A stretch of 64,000 nucleotides of DNA, taken from contig SRUQ01000005.1 in assembly GCA_004791255.1 (NCBI GenBank), positions 196,710 to 260,709 on the forward strand, given 5' to 3'. A program made the translations under genes and the position numbers. Below the pieces are notes generated by a model. It was given only the letters and a program-made list of their open reading frames with translations. It did no database searches and was not told the DNA's origin. This document shows, in pieces, positions 56,205 to 64,000 of this stretch; the first letter of the stretch is position 1; each line of letters opens with the position of its first letter. The stretch is from a bacterium M00.F.Ca.ET.205.01.1.1 (GTDB lineage: Bacteria; Pseudomonadota; Alphaproteobacteria; Rhizobiales; Rhizobiaceae).

Positions 56205-56756
56205 CTATTTCTCCGACTTGCCGACGAAATCGGCAGGGTTGCGGTATTTCACCGTCTGCAGATGCTCACAATAGAGGACGAGCTCGCCTTCGCCCTTGAA
56301 CACTTCGTAGCTGGCGCGGATCAGCCCCATCTCCTTGTAACGGGGCTGCTTGTCGAGATTGGAGCGGATCGAATAGATCGTGTCGCCAATGAAGACAGGT
56401 TTTATGAAGCGGAGCTTGTCGTAGCCGTAGGAAAAGGCGTTGACGCAATTGGTGGCGACCAGCCCGAGACCGGCCGAGAAGACGAAGGCGCCGGCGATCA
56501 GCCGCTTGCCGAAAATCCCTTCGCTCTCGGCAAACATCTGGTCCTGCACGTAGGGATGGATGTCGAGCACCAGCGTGTTGAAGAGGTGGCTGTCGCCTTC
56601 GGCCATGGTGCGTCGCAACGAGCGGATTTTCTGGCCAACGGGCCAGTCCTCGTAGAACCAGTTCTCGGCGTTCCACACCGGCAGGGCGGCATGATCGGCC
56701 GGCATATTCCTGGGGTGGGTCGAGGCGACGCCGACGGTGGGCATGAAGTCGGTCAT
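56205..56756 (-). CDS. MaoC-family dehydratase, second copy
   Basis: 183 residues from the ATG at 56754-56756; a TTG three codons earlier opens the frame. It shares [20 protein letters not shown] with the protein at 44737 (one conservative change over the common part) and has a longer N-terminus. It heads the MaoC/CoA-transferase/binding-protein-like operon. It probably hydrates the product of the CoA-transferase step. Confidence 0.83.
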   Translation of the reverse strand: MTDFMPTVGVASTHPRNMPADHAALPVWNAENWFYEDWPVGQKIRSLRRTMAEGDSHLFNTLVLDIHPYVQDQMFAESEGIFGKRLIAGAFVFSAGLGLVATNCVNAFSYGYDKLRFIKPVFIGDTIYSIRSNLDKQPRYKEMGLIRASYEVFKGEGELVLYCEHLQTVKYRNPADFVGKSEK

Positions 56757-57023
56757 GGCCGCCAATCCTGCGCAAGGAATCTCACGACTGTCGAAACACA
56801 GGTCAAGGCGCCGAAAGGCACGACGTCTCCTCCGTCAATCTTCTCTTGTAAATAGTATTTTCACATATGGGATCGAGTTGCAAGCGAGTCCGGCCGAAAT
56901 TTCGGCCGTCGCCGCGGCGTTGAGGCGCGGGCGGGCAGGGGTGGGAAATGCCTGTATGTTAACATGCGCCGGCGTGCGCCAGGGTAGCGCGAGGCGGCGC
57001 CTTTGCGCAGAAATGGCCGAGAC

Positions 57024-58010
57024 TTAAGCCTGTTGGATTGCCGAGAGCTTCCAGCTCGAGCCGCTCTGGCGCGTGAAGGTCCACAGCTCGGTCGTCTCGG
57101 TCGGATGATCCTCGTCACCGTCGACGACCTTGCCGCTGGCCCGTTCGCGCGTCACGTCGCGGGACTCGTAGCGCAATGCCGCCGTGGCATAGTCGCGGTC
57201 GTCCTCGCGCCAGCTTTCCGCAATGTCTGCCTGCAGCAAGGTGATGTCGGAGACCTCGTTCCTGAGGCCTTTCTGGGCATTGTCGGCCAGTTCTTCGGAC
57301 AGGTAGGACACCATTTCGGGCGTTACCGCGCGGCGCAGGGCGGCATGGTCTTCGCGCCCGAAGGCTTCCTGGACCTCAGTCAGCAAATGCTGGAAGGCGT
57401 CGAGATCGGTCTGGGCGAGCGTAATTTCATCGGAACCCCCGGCCGAAGAGCCTGCGCCCGAACCGCCGCCAAAGCCGGGAATTGAGAAGGAGCGGGCTCG
57501 ATCCGTCGGCTGCTCTGCCGTTGCGCGATTCTCGAACCGCGAGGCATTGCCCGCGCCGGCGAACGCCGGGGCTGGATTGCGCGCCGATTGCGAGCGGAAG
57601 AAGCGGATAGCCAGCATGATCGCGCCGCCTATCAGCAAGGCCTGGAGCAGGAAACCGAACATCCCGGCCAGGCCGCCGAAACCCTGGCCGACGAGCAGGC
57701 CGATCAGGCCGCCGAGCAGCAGGCCGCGCATCATCGTTCCACCGAAGCCGCTCATGAAGCCGGGCCTCTGCGGGCCGGCCTGCGGCTGTCGCGCCGCGCT
57801 GTTCACGCCGGTGTTGGGCGTCATCGAACGCTCGACCGGCGCGGTCGGCGCCGGTACGGTCCTGGTCGGCCGCGCCGACTGGAACGTGCGCGTGCCACGG
57901 CTGCCGAAACTGCCGCCGCGCCGGGCTTCGGCATGATCGATCGCGACCATGGAAAAGGCCAGGAACAGCCCGGCAAAGAGGGCGGCAAATCGGCTTGTGC
58001 GGGAAATCAT
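57024..58010 (-). CDS. Tim44-like domain membrane protein
   Basis: 328 residues from the ATG at 58008-58010. A signal-like segment (MISRTSRFAALFAGLFLAFS) is followed by an Arg/Pro/Thr-rich stretch. Gly-rich hydrophobic segments at ~90-135 (GLLLGGLIGLLVGQGFGGL) follow. The C-terminal Tim44/NTF2-like domain begins near ITLAQTDLDAFQHLL. Bacterial Tim44-like proteins are inner-membrane-associated with unclear roles. Confidence 0.83.
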   Translation of the reverse strand: MISRTSRFAALFAGLFLAFSMVAIDHAEARRGGSFGSRGTRTFQSARPTRTVPAPTAPVERSMTPNTGVNSAARQPQAGPQRPGFMSGFGGTMMRGLLLGGLIGLLVGQGFGGLAGMFGFLLQALLIGGAIMLAIRFFRSQSARNPAPAFAGAGNASRFENRATAEQPTDRARSFSIPGFGGGSGAGSSAGGSDEITLAQTDLDAFQHLLTEVQEAFGREDHAALRRAVTPEMVSYLSEELADNAQKGLRNEVSDITLLQADIAESWREDDRDYATAALRYESRDVTRERASGKVVDGDEDHPTETTELWTFTRQSGSSWKLSAIQQA

Positions 58011-58080
58011 CGGGGTGACCTTTGTCGATGCGGCTTCGGAAATTTTCAGCAGGCGCCGGCGAGTGCCGGGCGTCCTGCGG

Positions 58081-58380
58081 TCAATCGAACAGCTCTTCGA
58101 AGAATGACTTCTTCCGCTTCGGATAGCGGTGGCCTTGCGAGCGCGAATAATCGTCATCGCGGCCGTGGCCATGCTGAGGCTGGGAGAATGCCGCCGGCTG
58201 CGGCTGCGGGGCGGGAGGCGCTTCCCTGCCGGAGCGCTCGATGATCTTGTCGAGTTCGCCACGATCGAGCCAGACGCCGCGGCACTGCGGGCAGTAGTCG
58301 ATCTCGATACCCTGGCGTTCGCTCATCACGAGCGCGACACGGCAGGAGGGGCAAACCAGATTGAGAAGGGAAGATGTCAT
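58081..58380 (-). CDS. Zinc-finger (zf-TFIIB type) small protein
   Basis: 99 residues. Two zinc knuckles are visible, LVCPSC near residue 9 and YCPQCRGVWLDRGELDKI near 30-46, the zf-TFIIB pattern. The C-terminal half is Pro/Gln/His-rich and ends in a basic stretch and FFEELFD. The gene is 70 bases upstream of the Tim44-like gene on the same strand. The role is unknown. Confidence 0.85.
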   Translation of the reverse strand: MTSSLLNLVCPSCRVALVMSERQGIEIDYCPQCRGVWLDRGELDKIIERSGREAPPAPQPQPAAFSQPQHGHGRDDDYSRSQGHRYPKRKKSFFEELFD

Positions 58381-58564
58381 GTGGGGCTCCAAACCAGAAA
58401 GGAATGAGCCCGCTTGACCGAAAAGAAAGGAAACGGGCCCGTTATAGCGGTCCGACATCACGATCGCGAAAGCGACAGTCAGAGGGGCCCGGCCCGCACC
58501 CGACAGTTAGGAATGCCCAGCCGCGCCTTCAAGGGCGATATTGCCCGCGAGAATGATTTGCCGC

Positions 58565-59554
58565 TCAAACCGTCACCACGATCTTGCCGAACTGCTCGTT
58601 CGATTCGAGATAGCGGTGCGCCTCGACGATCCGGTCGAAGGCAAAGGTCCGGTCGATGATCGGCCTCAACCTGCCAGCCTCCAGCCCCTCGACGATGAAC
58701 GCCTTGGCGGCTTCCAGCTTCACCGGATGGCCGGTGATCTCGTGGACGAGGTAGCCGCGCAGCGTCAGTGTTTTCCCCAGTATGGCGGGCAAGGGGAACG
58801 GCGTCGGTTCGCGGCTGAGACCGCCATATTCGATCAGAATACCGCCCTTCGCCATCGCCTCCGTCAGCGGTTCGAACATCGGGCCACCGATTGCGTCGAA
58901 CACGACGCGCACGCCGCGCGGTCCGGTGATTTCACCAAGCCGTGTGGCGAGATCCTCCTCGGCGAGGACCACGACGTCAGCCGCTCCGGCATCGAACAGG
59001 GGCTGCTTCTTCGCCGATGTCCGCGTCACCGCGATCGCTGTCGCACCGAGGCTGTTGGCGATTTGGATCGCCGCAAGCCCGACACTGCTTGAAGCAGCGG
59101 TAATGACGACGGCATCTCCGTGACGCAACCTGGCTATATCGATTAGCGCACCATAGGCGGTGAGGTACGGCATCCAGATAGCCGCCGCGGTTCGCCAGTC
59201 GAGCGACTGCGGGTGTTTGACGATCAGCCCAGCGGGATAGGTGACAAGCTCGCCATAGGCCGGCCAGCGAACCATCGACTGCGGCGGGATGACACTGACA
59301 GCGTCGCCCGGCGCAAAATCCGTCACGCCCTCTCCCAGCGCCTCGATGATGCCAGCCGCTTCCAGCCCAAGCCCGGAGGGCAGGGTGGGCGTTTCGATGT
59401 AGCTACCCGCGCGCAGCAGTGCCTCGGCGCGATTGAGGCCGAGCGCCTTGACGCGGATTTGAACCTCGCCCGAACCTGGTGGGAGAAGGTCGACATCCTC
59501 GATGCGTAGAACCTCGGGACCACCATGCTGGTAGAAGCGAACCATACGTGTCAT
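58565..59554 (-). CDS. Zinc-independent alcohol dehydrogenase/quinone oxidoreductase
   Basis: 329 residues of the MDR superfamily: LGLNRAEALLRAGSYIE early and VITAASSSVGLAAIQIANSL in the cofactor domain. No zinc-site cysteines are visible. It is divergent from a LysR regulator with 102 bases between and is probably its target. Confidence 0.86.
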   Translation of the reverse strand: MTRMVRFYQHGGPEVLRIEDVDLLPPGSGEVQIRVKALGLNRAEALLRAGSYIETPTLPSGLGLEAAGIIEALGEGVTDFAPGDAVSVIPPQSMVRWPAYGELVTYPAGLIVKHPQSLDWRTAAAIWMPYLTAYGALIDIARLRHGDAVVITAASSSVGLAAIQIANSLGATAIAVTRTSAKKQPLFDAGAADVVVLAEEDLATRLGEITGPRGVRVVFDAIGGPMFEPLTEAMAKGGILIEYGGLSREPTPFPLPAILGKTLTLRGYLVHEITGHPVKLEAAKAFIVEGLEAGRLRPIIDRTFAFDRIVEAHRYLESNEQFGKIVVTV

Positions 59555-59572
59555 ATCGGGTACTCCAAATTA

Positions 59573-59585
59573 TTCGGACCGAATG
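59573..59585. promoter_or_regulatory. Palindrome in the LysR/oxidoreductase divergent promoter
   Basis: ATTCGGACCGAAT is a perfect 13-base palindrome with a central A, and an ATTCGGT half-site lies nearby. It is a candidate LysR box. Confidence 0.45.
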
Positions 59586-59656
59586 AGCTATGGAGCGAAG
59601 GCATTCGGTGATAAATGGCGCTGGGGATAAATCAGTAGAAACCAGGAGTTCCGAAT

Positions 59657-60559
59657 ATGGATCGGCTTGAGAGCATGGCCGTGTTCGTCAGGGCGATCGA
59701 CCTCGGTTCGTTTGCGGCGGCGGCCGTCGCACTCGATCTGTCGGGACCGATGGTCGGCAAGCATGTCCGGTTTCTCGAAGAGCGGCTGGGCGTGCGTCTC
59801 ATCAACCGCACCACGCGCCGCCAGAGCCTGACCGATTTCGGCCGCGCCTACTATGAGCGTTGCCGCCTGGTGCTGGCCGAGGCAGACGCCGCCGACGCGC
59901 TCGCCGCCGACCAGCTCTCGGAACCGCGAGGCAGACTGCGCGTGACCATGCCGGCGCATTTCGGTCGCCACTGCGTCACCCCGGTGCTGTTGCGGCTGGC
60001 ACGGCAATATCCGCTGCTGGAACTCGACCTTTCGCTCAGCGATCGCTTCGCTGATCTGGTCGAGGACGGCTACGATCTCGCCATCCGCACCGGTGACCTC
60101 GAGGATAAGGCCGGCGTGATCGCGCGTCGCGTCGCACGCCAGGGCATGGTTGTCTGTGCAGCACCCTCCTATCTGAAAATCCATGGCGACCCGAAGCGGA
60201 TCGAAGACATCGCCGATCATCAGGCGATCGTCTATCGCCGGCTCGGCCAGGTCGTTCAGCCCTGGCTGTTTGCCCGCGAAGGGCAACCAGCGCAGGAGAT
60301 CGTGCCCAGGGGCCGGCTGCGGCTCGACGATCTCGATGCCATAGCCGACGCTGCTGTCGGCGGCATGGGCCTTGCCTGGCTGCCTTATTGGCTGGTTCGC
60401 GAGCGCATTGAGGCCGGAACACTGGTTGCGCTGTTGCCTGACCAACCGCGCTATCCCTATGACTGCCATGCGCTCTGGCTGCAGACACCGCATCTGCCGC
60501 TCAAGGTCCGCGTGGCTGTCGACGCACTAGCGGCTGCCTTGCCGAAACTGATGGATTGA
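59657..60559 (+). CDS. LysR-family transcriptional regulator
   Basis: 300 residues with CAGGAG before the ATG. The winged helix at ~1-60 has LDLSGPMVGKHVRFLEERLGV; the substrate domain follows (VEDGYDLAIRTGDL). It belongs to the group that commonly sits divergent from quinone oxidoreductases, as here. Confidence 0.88.
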   Translation: MDRLESMAVFVRAIDLGSFAAAAVALDLSGPMVGKHVRFLEERLGVRLINRTTRRQSLTDFGRAYYERCRLVLAEADAADALAADQLSEPRGRLRVTMPAHFGRHCVTPVLLRLARQYPLLELDLSLSDRFADLVEDGYDLAIRTGDLEDKAGVIARRVARQGMVVCAAPSYLKIHGDPKRIEDIADHQAIVYRRLGQVVQPWLFAREGQPAQEIVPRGRLRLDDLDAIADAAVGGMGLAWLPYWLVRERIEAGTLVALLPDQPRYPYDCHALWLQTPHLPLKVRVAVDALAAALPKLMD

Positions 60560-60648
60560 TCGCCAACAGAGCACACTTGCGCTCTTCGTGGCGTCGCGTT
60601 CCAATGCCATATGAAGACGGAATGCGCGCATCGCAGGAGTGACGGTTG

Positions 60649-62295
60649 ATGACCAAGGGTTCGGATCTGTTCGTGGCGGCCCTCGAAAACGAAGGGGTCG
60701 ACCGGATTTTCGGCATTCCGGGCGAGGAAAATCTCGACATCGTCGAATCCATCCGGCGATCGTCGATCCAGCTGATCCTGACCCGGCACGAGCAGGCGGC
60801 GGCCTTCATGGCCGCCACCTATGGCCGGCTGACCGGCAAGCCCGGCGTGTGTATCACCACGCTTGGCCCCGGCGCGCTCAATCTGACGACCGGTGCGGCC
60901 TATGCGCTGCTCGGCGCCATGCCGATGATCATGCTCACCGGCCAGAAGGGCATCCTCTCATCGCGGCAGGCGCGCTTCCAGATTGTCGACATCGTCGCGG
61001 CAATGAAGCCGCTGACCAAACTGTCGCGCCAGATCGTTTCGCCCAAGATGATCCCGTCGCTGGTGCGCGAAGCGTTCCGCGTCGCGCAGGAGGAACGCCC
61101 GGGCCCTGTGCATCTGGAACTGCCGGAGGACATAGCGGCGGCGGAGTGCGAACCAATTCCTCTGGTGCCGACGCATCCGGTCGACCTGCCGATTGCCGGT
61201 GCGGACGCGCTCGATCGCGCGGCCCGGATGATCGTGGAGGCCAAGCGTCCGCTGCTGATGTTCGGGGCGGCGGCATCGCGGCCGCGCGTCACCCCTGACA
61301 TCGCCCAGTTCGTGCTGCGCACGCAGATCCCCTATTTCACAACGCAGATGGGCAAGGGCACCGTGCCCGGCGGCACCGAACTCTACATGGGAACGGCAGC
61401 ACTCTCCGAACGCGACTATGTCCACGAGGCCATAGAGCAGGCCGATCTGATCATCACCATCGGCCACGACACGGTGGAGAAACCGCCCTTCATCATGGGC
61501 GCCAAGGGGCCGAAGGTCATCCATGTCGGCTATCACTCAGCCGACGTCGAACAGGTCTATTTCCCGCAAGCCGAAATCGTCGGCGACCTCGGTCCGTCGC
61601 TGGCGCTGCTGGCCGATCGCGTCGAAGGCAAGATTCCCAACGCGCAAGCTCTATTGCCGCTGCGCGAAAGTATCTTGAACCGGGTCGCCGCGCGCGCCAC
61701 CGAGGACCGCTTCACGCCGCAGCGCATCGTCCACGACGTGCGCGCGGTGATGCCGGCGGATGGAATCCTCGCCCTCGACAACGGCATGTACAAGATCTGG
61801 TTCGCGCGCAACTACCGCACGCGCATGGCAAACACGCTACTGCTCGACAATGCGCTCGCCACCATGGGCGCTGGCCTGCCATCGGCGATGATGGCGGCGC
61901 TGCTCTATCCCCAGCGCCGTGTCATGGCCGTCTGCGGCGACGGTGGCTTCATGATGAACAGCCAGGAACTGGAGACTGCGGTCCGGCTCAAGCTCAACCT
62001 CGTCGTCCTGCTGCTCGAGGACCACGCTTACGGGATGATCCGCTGGAAGCAGGCGGTCGACGAATTTCCGGATTTCGGCATGACTTTCGGCAATCCGGAC
62101 TTCGTCAGATATGCCGAAGCCTATGGGGCCAAAGGGACCAGGGTTGGCGCGATTGCCGACTTGCGGCCGGCGCTGGAACAAGCCTTCATCGGCGGCGGCG
62201 TGCATCTCGTCGTCGTGCCGATCGACTATTCCGAAAACTCCAGGGTGCTGGTCGATGAACTGCGCGAGCGGCTGCCGGCGCCAACGGCGACCTGA
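60649..62295 (+). CDS. Acetolactate-synthase-like TPP enzyme
   Basis: 548 residues from the ATG at 60649, with CAGGAGTGAC upstream. The catalytic Glu is in LTRHEQAAAFMAATYG, and the TPP-binding motif is CGDGGFMMNSQELET. No small regulatory subunit gene is adjacent, so it may be a catabolic or broad-specificity enzyme rather than biosynthetic IlvB. It lies 106 bases before a class III aminotransferase on the same strand. Confidence 0.85.
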   Translation: MTKGSDLFVAALENEGVDRIFGIPGEENLDIVESIRRSSIQLILTRHEQAAAFMAATYGRLTGKPGVCITTLGPGALNLTTGAAYALLGAMPMIMLTGQKGILSSRQARFQIVDIVAAMKPLTKLSRQIVSPKMIPSLVREAFRVAQEERPGPVHLELPEDIAAAECEPIPLVPTHPVDLPIAGADALDRAARMIVEAKRPLLMFGAAASRPRVTPDIAQFVLRTQIPYFTTQMGKGTVPGGTELYMGTAALSERDYVHEAIEQADLIITIGHDTVEKPPFIMGAKGPKVIHVGYHSADVEQVYFPQAEIVGDLGPSLALLADRVEGKIPNAQALLPLRESILNRVAARATEDRFTPQRIVHDVRAVMPADGILALDNGMYKIWFARNYRTRMANTLLLDNALATMGAGLPSAMMAALLYPQRRVMAVCGDGGFMMNSQELETAVRLKLNLVVLLLEDHAYGMIRWKQAVDEFPDFGMTFGNPDFVRYAEAYGAKGTRVGAIADLRPALEQAFIGGGVHLVVVPIDYSENSRVLVDELRERLPAPTAT

Positions 62296-62400
62296 CGGCA
62301 GCGACGCGGCGGACAGCAGATGCGCGTGTCGACATGCTGGGATGGTCTGTCACCCGGCGATGTCCGCCGCTATTTTCTCGACCATTCGAATCCGGAGTAA

Positions 62401-63705
62401 ATGCCCGTGTCCCAATCCTCTGCAAATGCCTCCGCCGACGCTTCGGCAAAGGAGCGCGCGCTGCTCGAACGCCGCGCCAGGCTGCTCGGGCCGACATACC
62501 GCGCCTTCTACCGCAACCCGATCCATCTGGTGCGCGGCAGCGGCGTCTGGCTCTACGACGCGCAGGGGCGGAAATTCCTCGATGCCTACAACAATGTCGC
62601 CTCGGTCGGGCATTGCCATCCACGCGTCGTCGAGGCGCTGTCGGGGCAGGCCGCCACGCTCAACACCCACACGCGCTATCTCAGCGAGATCATCCTCGAC
62701 TATGCGGAAAAACTGCTCGGCACCGTTCCTTCCCATCTCGGCCACGCCATGTTCACCTGCACCGGCAGCGAGGCCAATGATCTCGCCATCCGCATTGCCC
62801 AGCATTCCACGGGCAATACCGGGGTGATCGTCACCGACTTCGCCTATCACGGCGCCACGATCTCCACCGCGCAGCTGTCGCCGGCGGCCGTCGGCGCCAA
62901 GGGCGTTCCGGCGCACCACAGGACGGTGGCGGCGCCGGACACGTTTCGCGACCATGGCCGCGCCGCGAAGGACTTCGCCAGGAATGTCGTCGCCGCCGTC
63001 GAGGATATGCGCGCGCATGGCATCCGCCCTGCGGCGCTGCTTGTCGACTCGGCCTTTTCCAGCGATGGTATTTTCTTCCCAGATGCGGCGGTGCTGCGCG
63101 AAGCTGCAGACCACGTCAGGAAGGCAGGCGGCATCGTCATTGCCGACGAGGTCCAGTCCGGCTTCGGCCGGCTTGGCCAGGGCATGTGGGGCTTCGCCAG
63201 CTACGGCCTCGAGCCAGACATCGTCACCATGGGCAAGCCGATCGGCGACGGTCATCCGATGGGCGCTGTCCTTGTGCGGCCGAAGCTTGTCAGCTCGTTC
63301 GGCTCGAACACCGGCTACTTCAACACCTTTGGTGGCAACCCTGTCGCGGCCGCCGTCGGCATCGCCGTGCTTGATGTAATCGAGGGCGAGGGTTTGATCG
63401 AGAATGCGCGGCTGGTTGGCGCCTATACGGCCGAGCTGTTGCGTGCCTTGCAGACCCGCCACGGCATGGTCGCCGACATCAGGCACAACGGCCTCTATTT
63501 CGGTGTCGAACTGACGGCGCAGGATGAGGCAACCGCCACCGCCAAGACATCCGCAATCGTCGAAGCCATGCGTGAGGACGGCGTGCTGATTTCGTCCTGC
63601 GGTCCGCGCCGCAATGTGCTGAAGATCAGGCCGCCGCTGCCGTTCGCCAGGGACAATGCCGAGCAATTGGCCGAGACTCTCGATCGCGCCCTGTCGAACT
63701 GGTGA
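62401..63705 (+). CDS. Class III PLP-dependent aminotransferase
   Basis: 434 residues. PLP features are IVIADEVQSGFGRLG and VTMGKPIGDGHPMGAVL, whose Lys binds the cofactor. The GKPIGDGHPMG form resembles the AGXT2-like/ethanolamine-phosphate lyase branch. It is probably cotranscribed with the TPP enzyme. The substrate is open. Confidence 0.86.
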   Translation: MPVSQSSANASADASAKERALLERRARLLGPTYRAFYRNPIHLVRGSGVWLYDAQGRKFLDAYNNVASVGHCHPRVVEALSGQAATLNTHTRYLSEIILDYAEKLLGTVPSHLGHAMFTCTGSEANDLAIRIAQHSTGNTGVIVTDFAYHGATISTAQLSPAAVGAKGVPAHHRTVAAPDTFRDHGRAAKDFARNVVAAVEDMRAHGIRPAALLVDSAFSSDGIFFPDAAVLREAADHVRKAGGIVIADEVQSGFGRLGQGMWGFASYGLEPDIVTMGKPIGDGHPMGAVLVRPKLVSSFGSNTGYFNTFGGNPVAAAVGIAVLDVIEGEGLIENARLVGAYTAELLRALQTRHGMVADIRHNGLYFGVELTAQDEATATAKTSAIVEAMREDGVLISSCGPRRNVLKIRPPLPFARDNAEQLAETLDRALSNW

Positions 63706-63761
63706 TCCGGGCGCGCGCAATCCGCCCGCCGTCGGCTGGGCGCTGGCCACGCACGATCGGC

Positions 63762-64000
63762 CTATGCGGCTTCCAGCCGGTCGCGCAGAATGCTCCACGG
63801 CAGCAGCATGTTCGGGGCGTAGCGTAGCAGGCCATGGAACGGGATTTGCGCGGGTGGCGCGAATGGCAGCGACAGGTCGCGAGCTTCTGTCCCATCGGCC
63901 CAGTCGGCCAGCACCTTGCCCATCGCGGTGGTCATGGCGATGCCGCGGCCATTGCAGGCACGCGCCGCGATCAGGCCCGGGCCGAGATCGATCAGATGCG
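63762..64000 (-). CDS. FAD-dependent oxidoreductase, C-terminal part (cut by window end)
   Basis: The last ~78 codons of a minus-strand gene with stop at 63762-63764. The segment DLGPGLIAARACNGRGIAMT is the C-terminal FAD-binding motif of DadA/PuuB-type amine oxidases (GxNGxG). The 5' part is outside the window. It is convergent with the aminotransferase gene and may join it in amine metabolism. Confidence 0.72.
   Translation of the reverse strand, partial: HLIDLGPGLIAARACNGRGIAMTTAMGKVLADWADGTEARDLSLPFAPPAQIPFHGLLRYAPNMLLPWSILRDRLEAA

Noticed and set aside
60649..62295. Biosynthetic ilvB
   Set aside because: No ilvN/ilvH small subunit or ilvC follows, and the neighbours are an aminotransferase and an amine-oxidase-like gene.

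Overview
The window reads as a chromosome segment of an alphaproteobacterium of the Rhizobiales, most like Mesorhizobium. The evidence is the high G+C coding style, many solute-binding-protein ABC transporters beside catabolic operons, an ehu/eut ectoine cluster as known from Sinorhizobium, and short CTCCCC and GATCCGGAAAAG-type palindromes of the kind common in rhizobial genomes. The genus is an inference. I see no tRNA, rRNA, CRISPR array, transposase or integrase.

Layout. 1-8289: a 5'-truncated lysR copy, then a detoxification module on the minus strand (quinone oxidoreductase, secreted alpha/beta hydrolase, SDR remnant, cytochrome P460, epoxide-hydrolase-like protein, Ohr). A large winged-helix/ATPase regulator is divergent from it. 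The lysR 3' end is repeated exactly at 8290-8963, where it belongs to a complete lysR, so the module lies between perfect direct repeats. 9.4-17 kb: DUF1127 protein, aldo/keto reductase, DOPA-dioxygenase-like protein, GMC oxidoreductase plus aldehyde dehydrogenase, a membrane protein and a YceI protein. 16.3-23 kb: SDR, MoaF-like and SnoaL-like proteins followed by a complete branched-chain-type ABC transporter. 23.1-25.7 kb: Lrp-type regulator divergent from arginase and ornithine cyclodeaminase (arginine to ornithine to proline). 25.7-29.5 kb: two AraC-type regulators and an ammonia-lyase homologue that lacks the Ala-Ser-Gly triad.

29.9-44.6 kb is a complete ectoine/5-hydroxyectoine uptake and breakdown locus. 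doeC and doeD homologues (with a downstream zinc-type dehydrogenase) and an Lrp regulator are on the minus strand. On the plus strand are enuR, ehuABCD and eutABCDE. Import is by EhuABCD. EutABC act on hydroxyectoine, EutD opens the ring, EutE deacetylates, DoeD transaminates and DoeC oxidises to aspartate.

44.7-56.8 kb is a second catabolic region. An eight-gene minus-strand operon encodes a sugar ABC transporter, an enolase-superfamily acid-sugar dehydratase, a mutarotase, a Gfo/Idh oxidoreductase and a MaoC protein. It is divergent from an IclR regulator and a fuconolactonase-like hydrolase. A convergent operon encodes MaoC, CaiB/BaiF CoA-transferase and a solute-binding-protein-like product without a signal peptide. 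The substrate is unknown. 57-64 kb holds a Tim44-like membrane protein, a zf-TFIIB protein, a quinone-oxidoreductase/LysR divergent pair, an acetolactate-synthase-like enzyme, a class III aminotransferase and the 3' part of a FAD oxidoreductase gene cut by the window end.

Stretches over 300 bases without a gene are 4911-5284 and 29524-29902; both are described as features.
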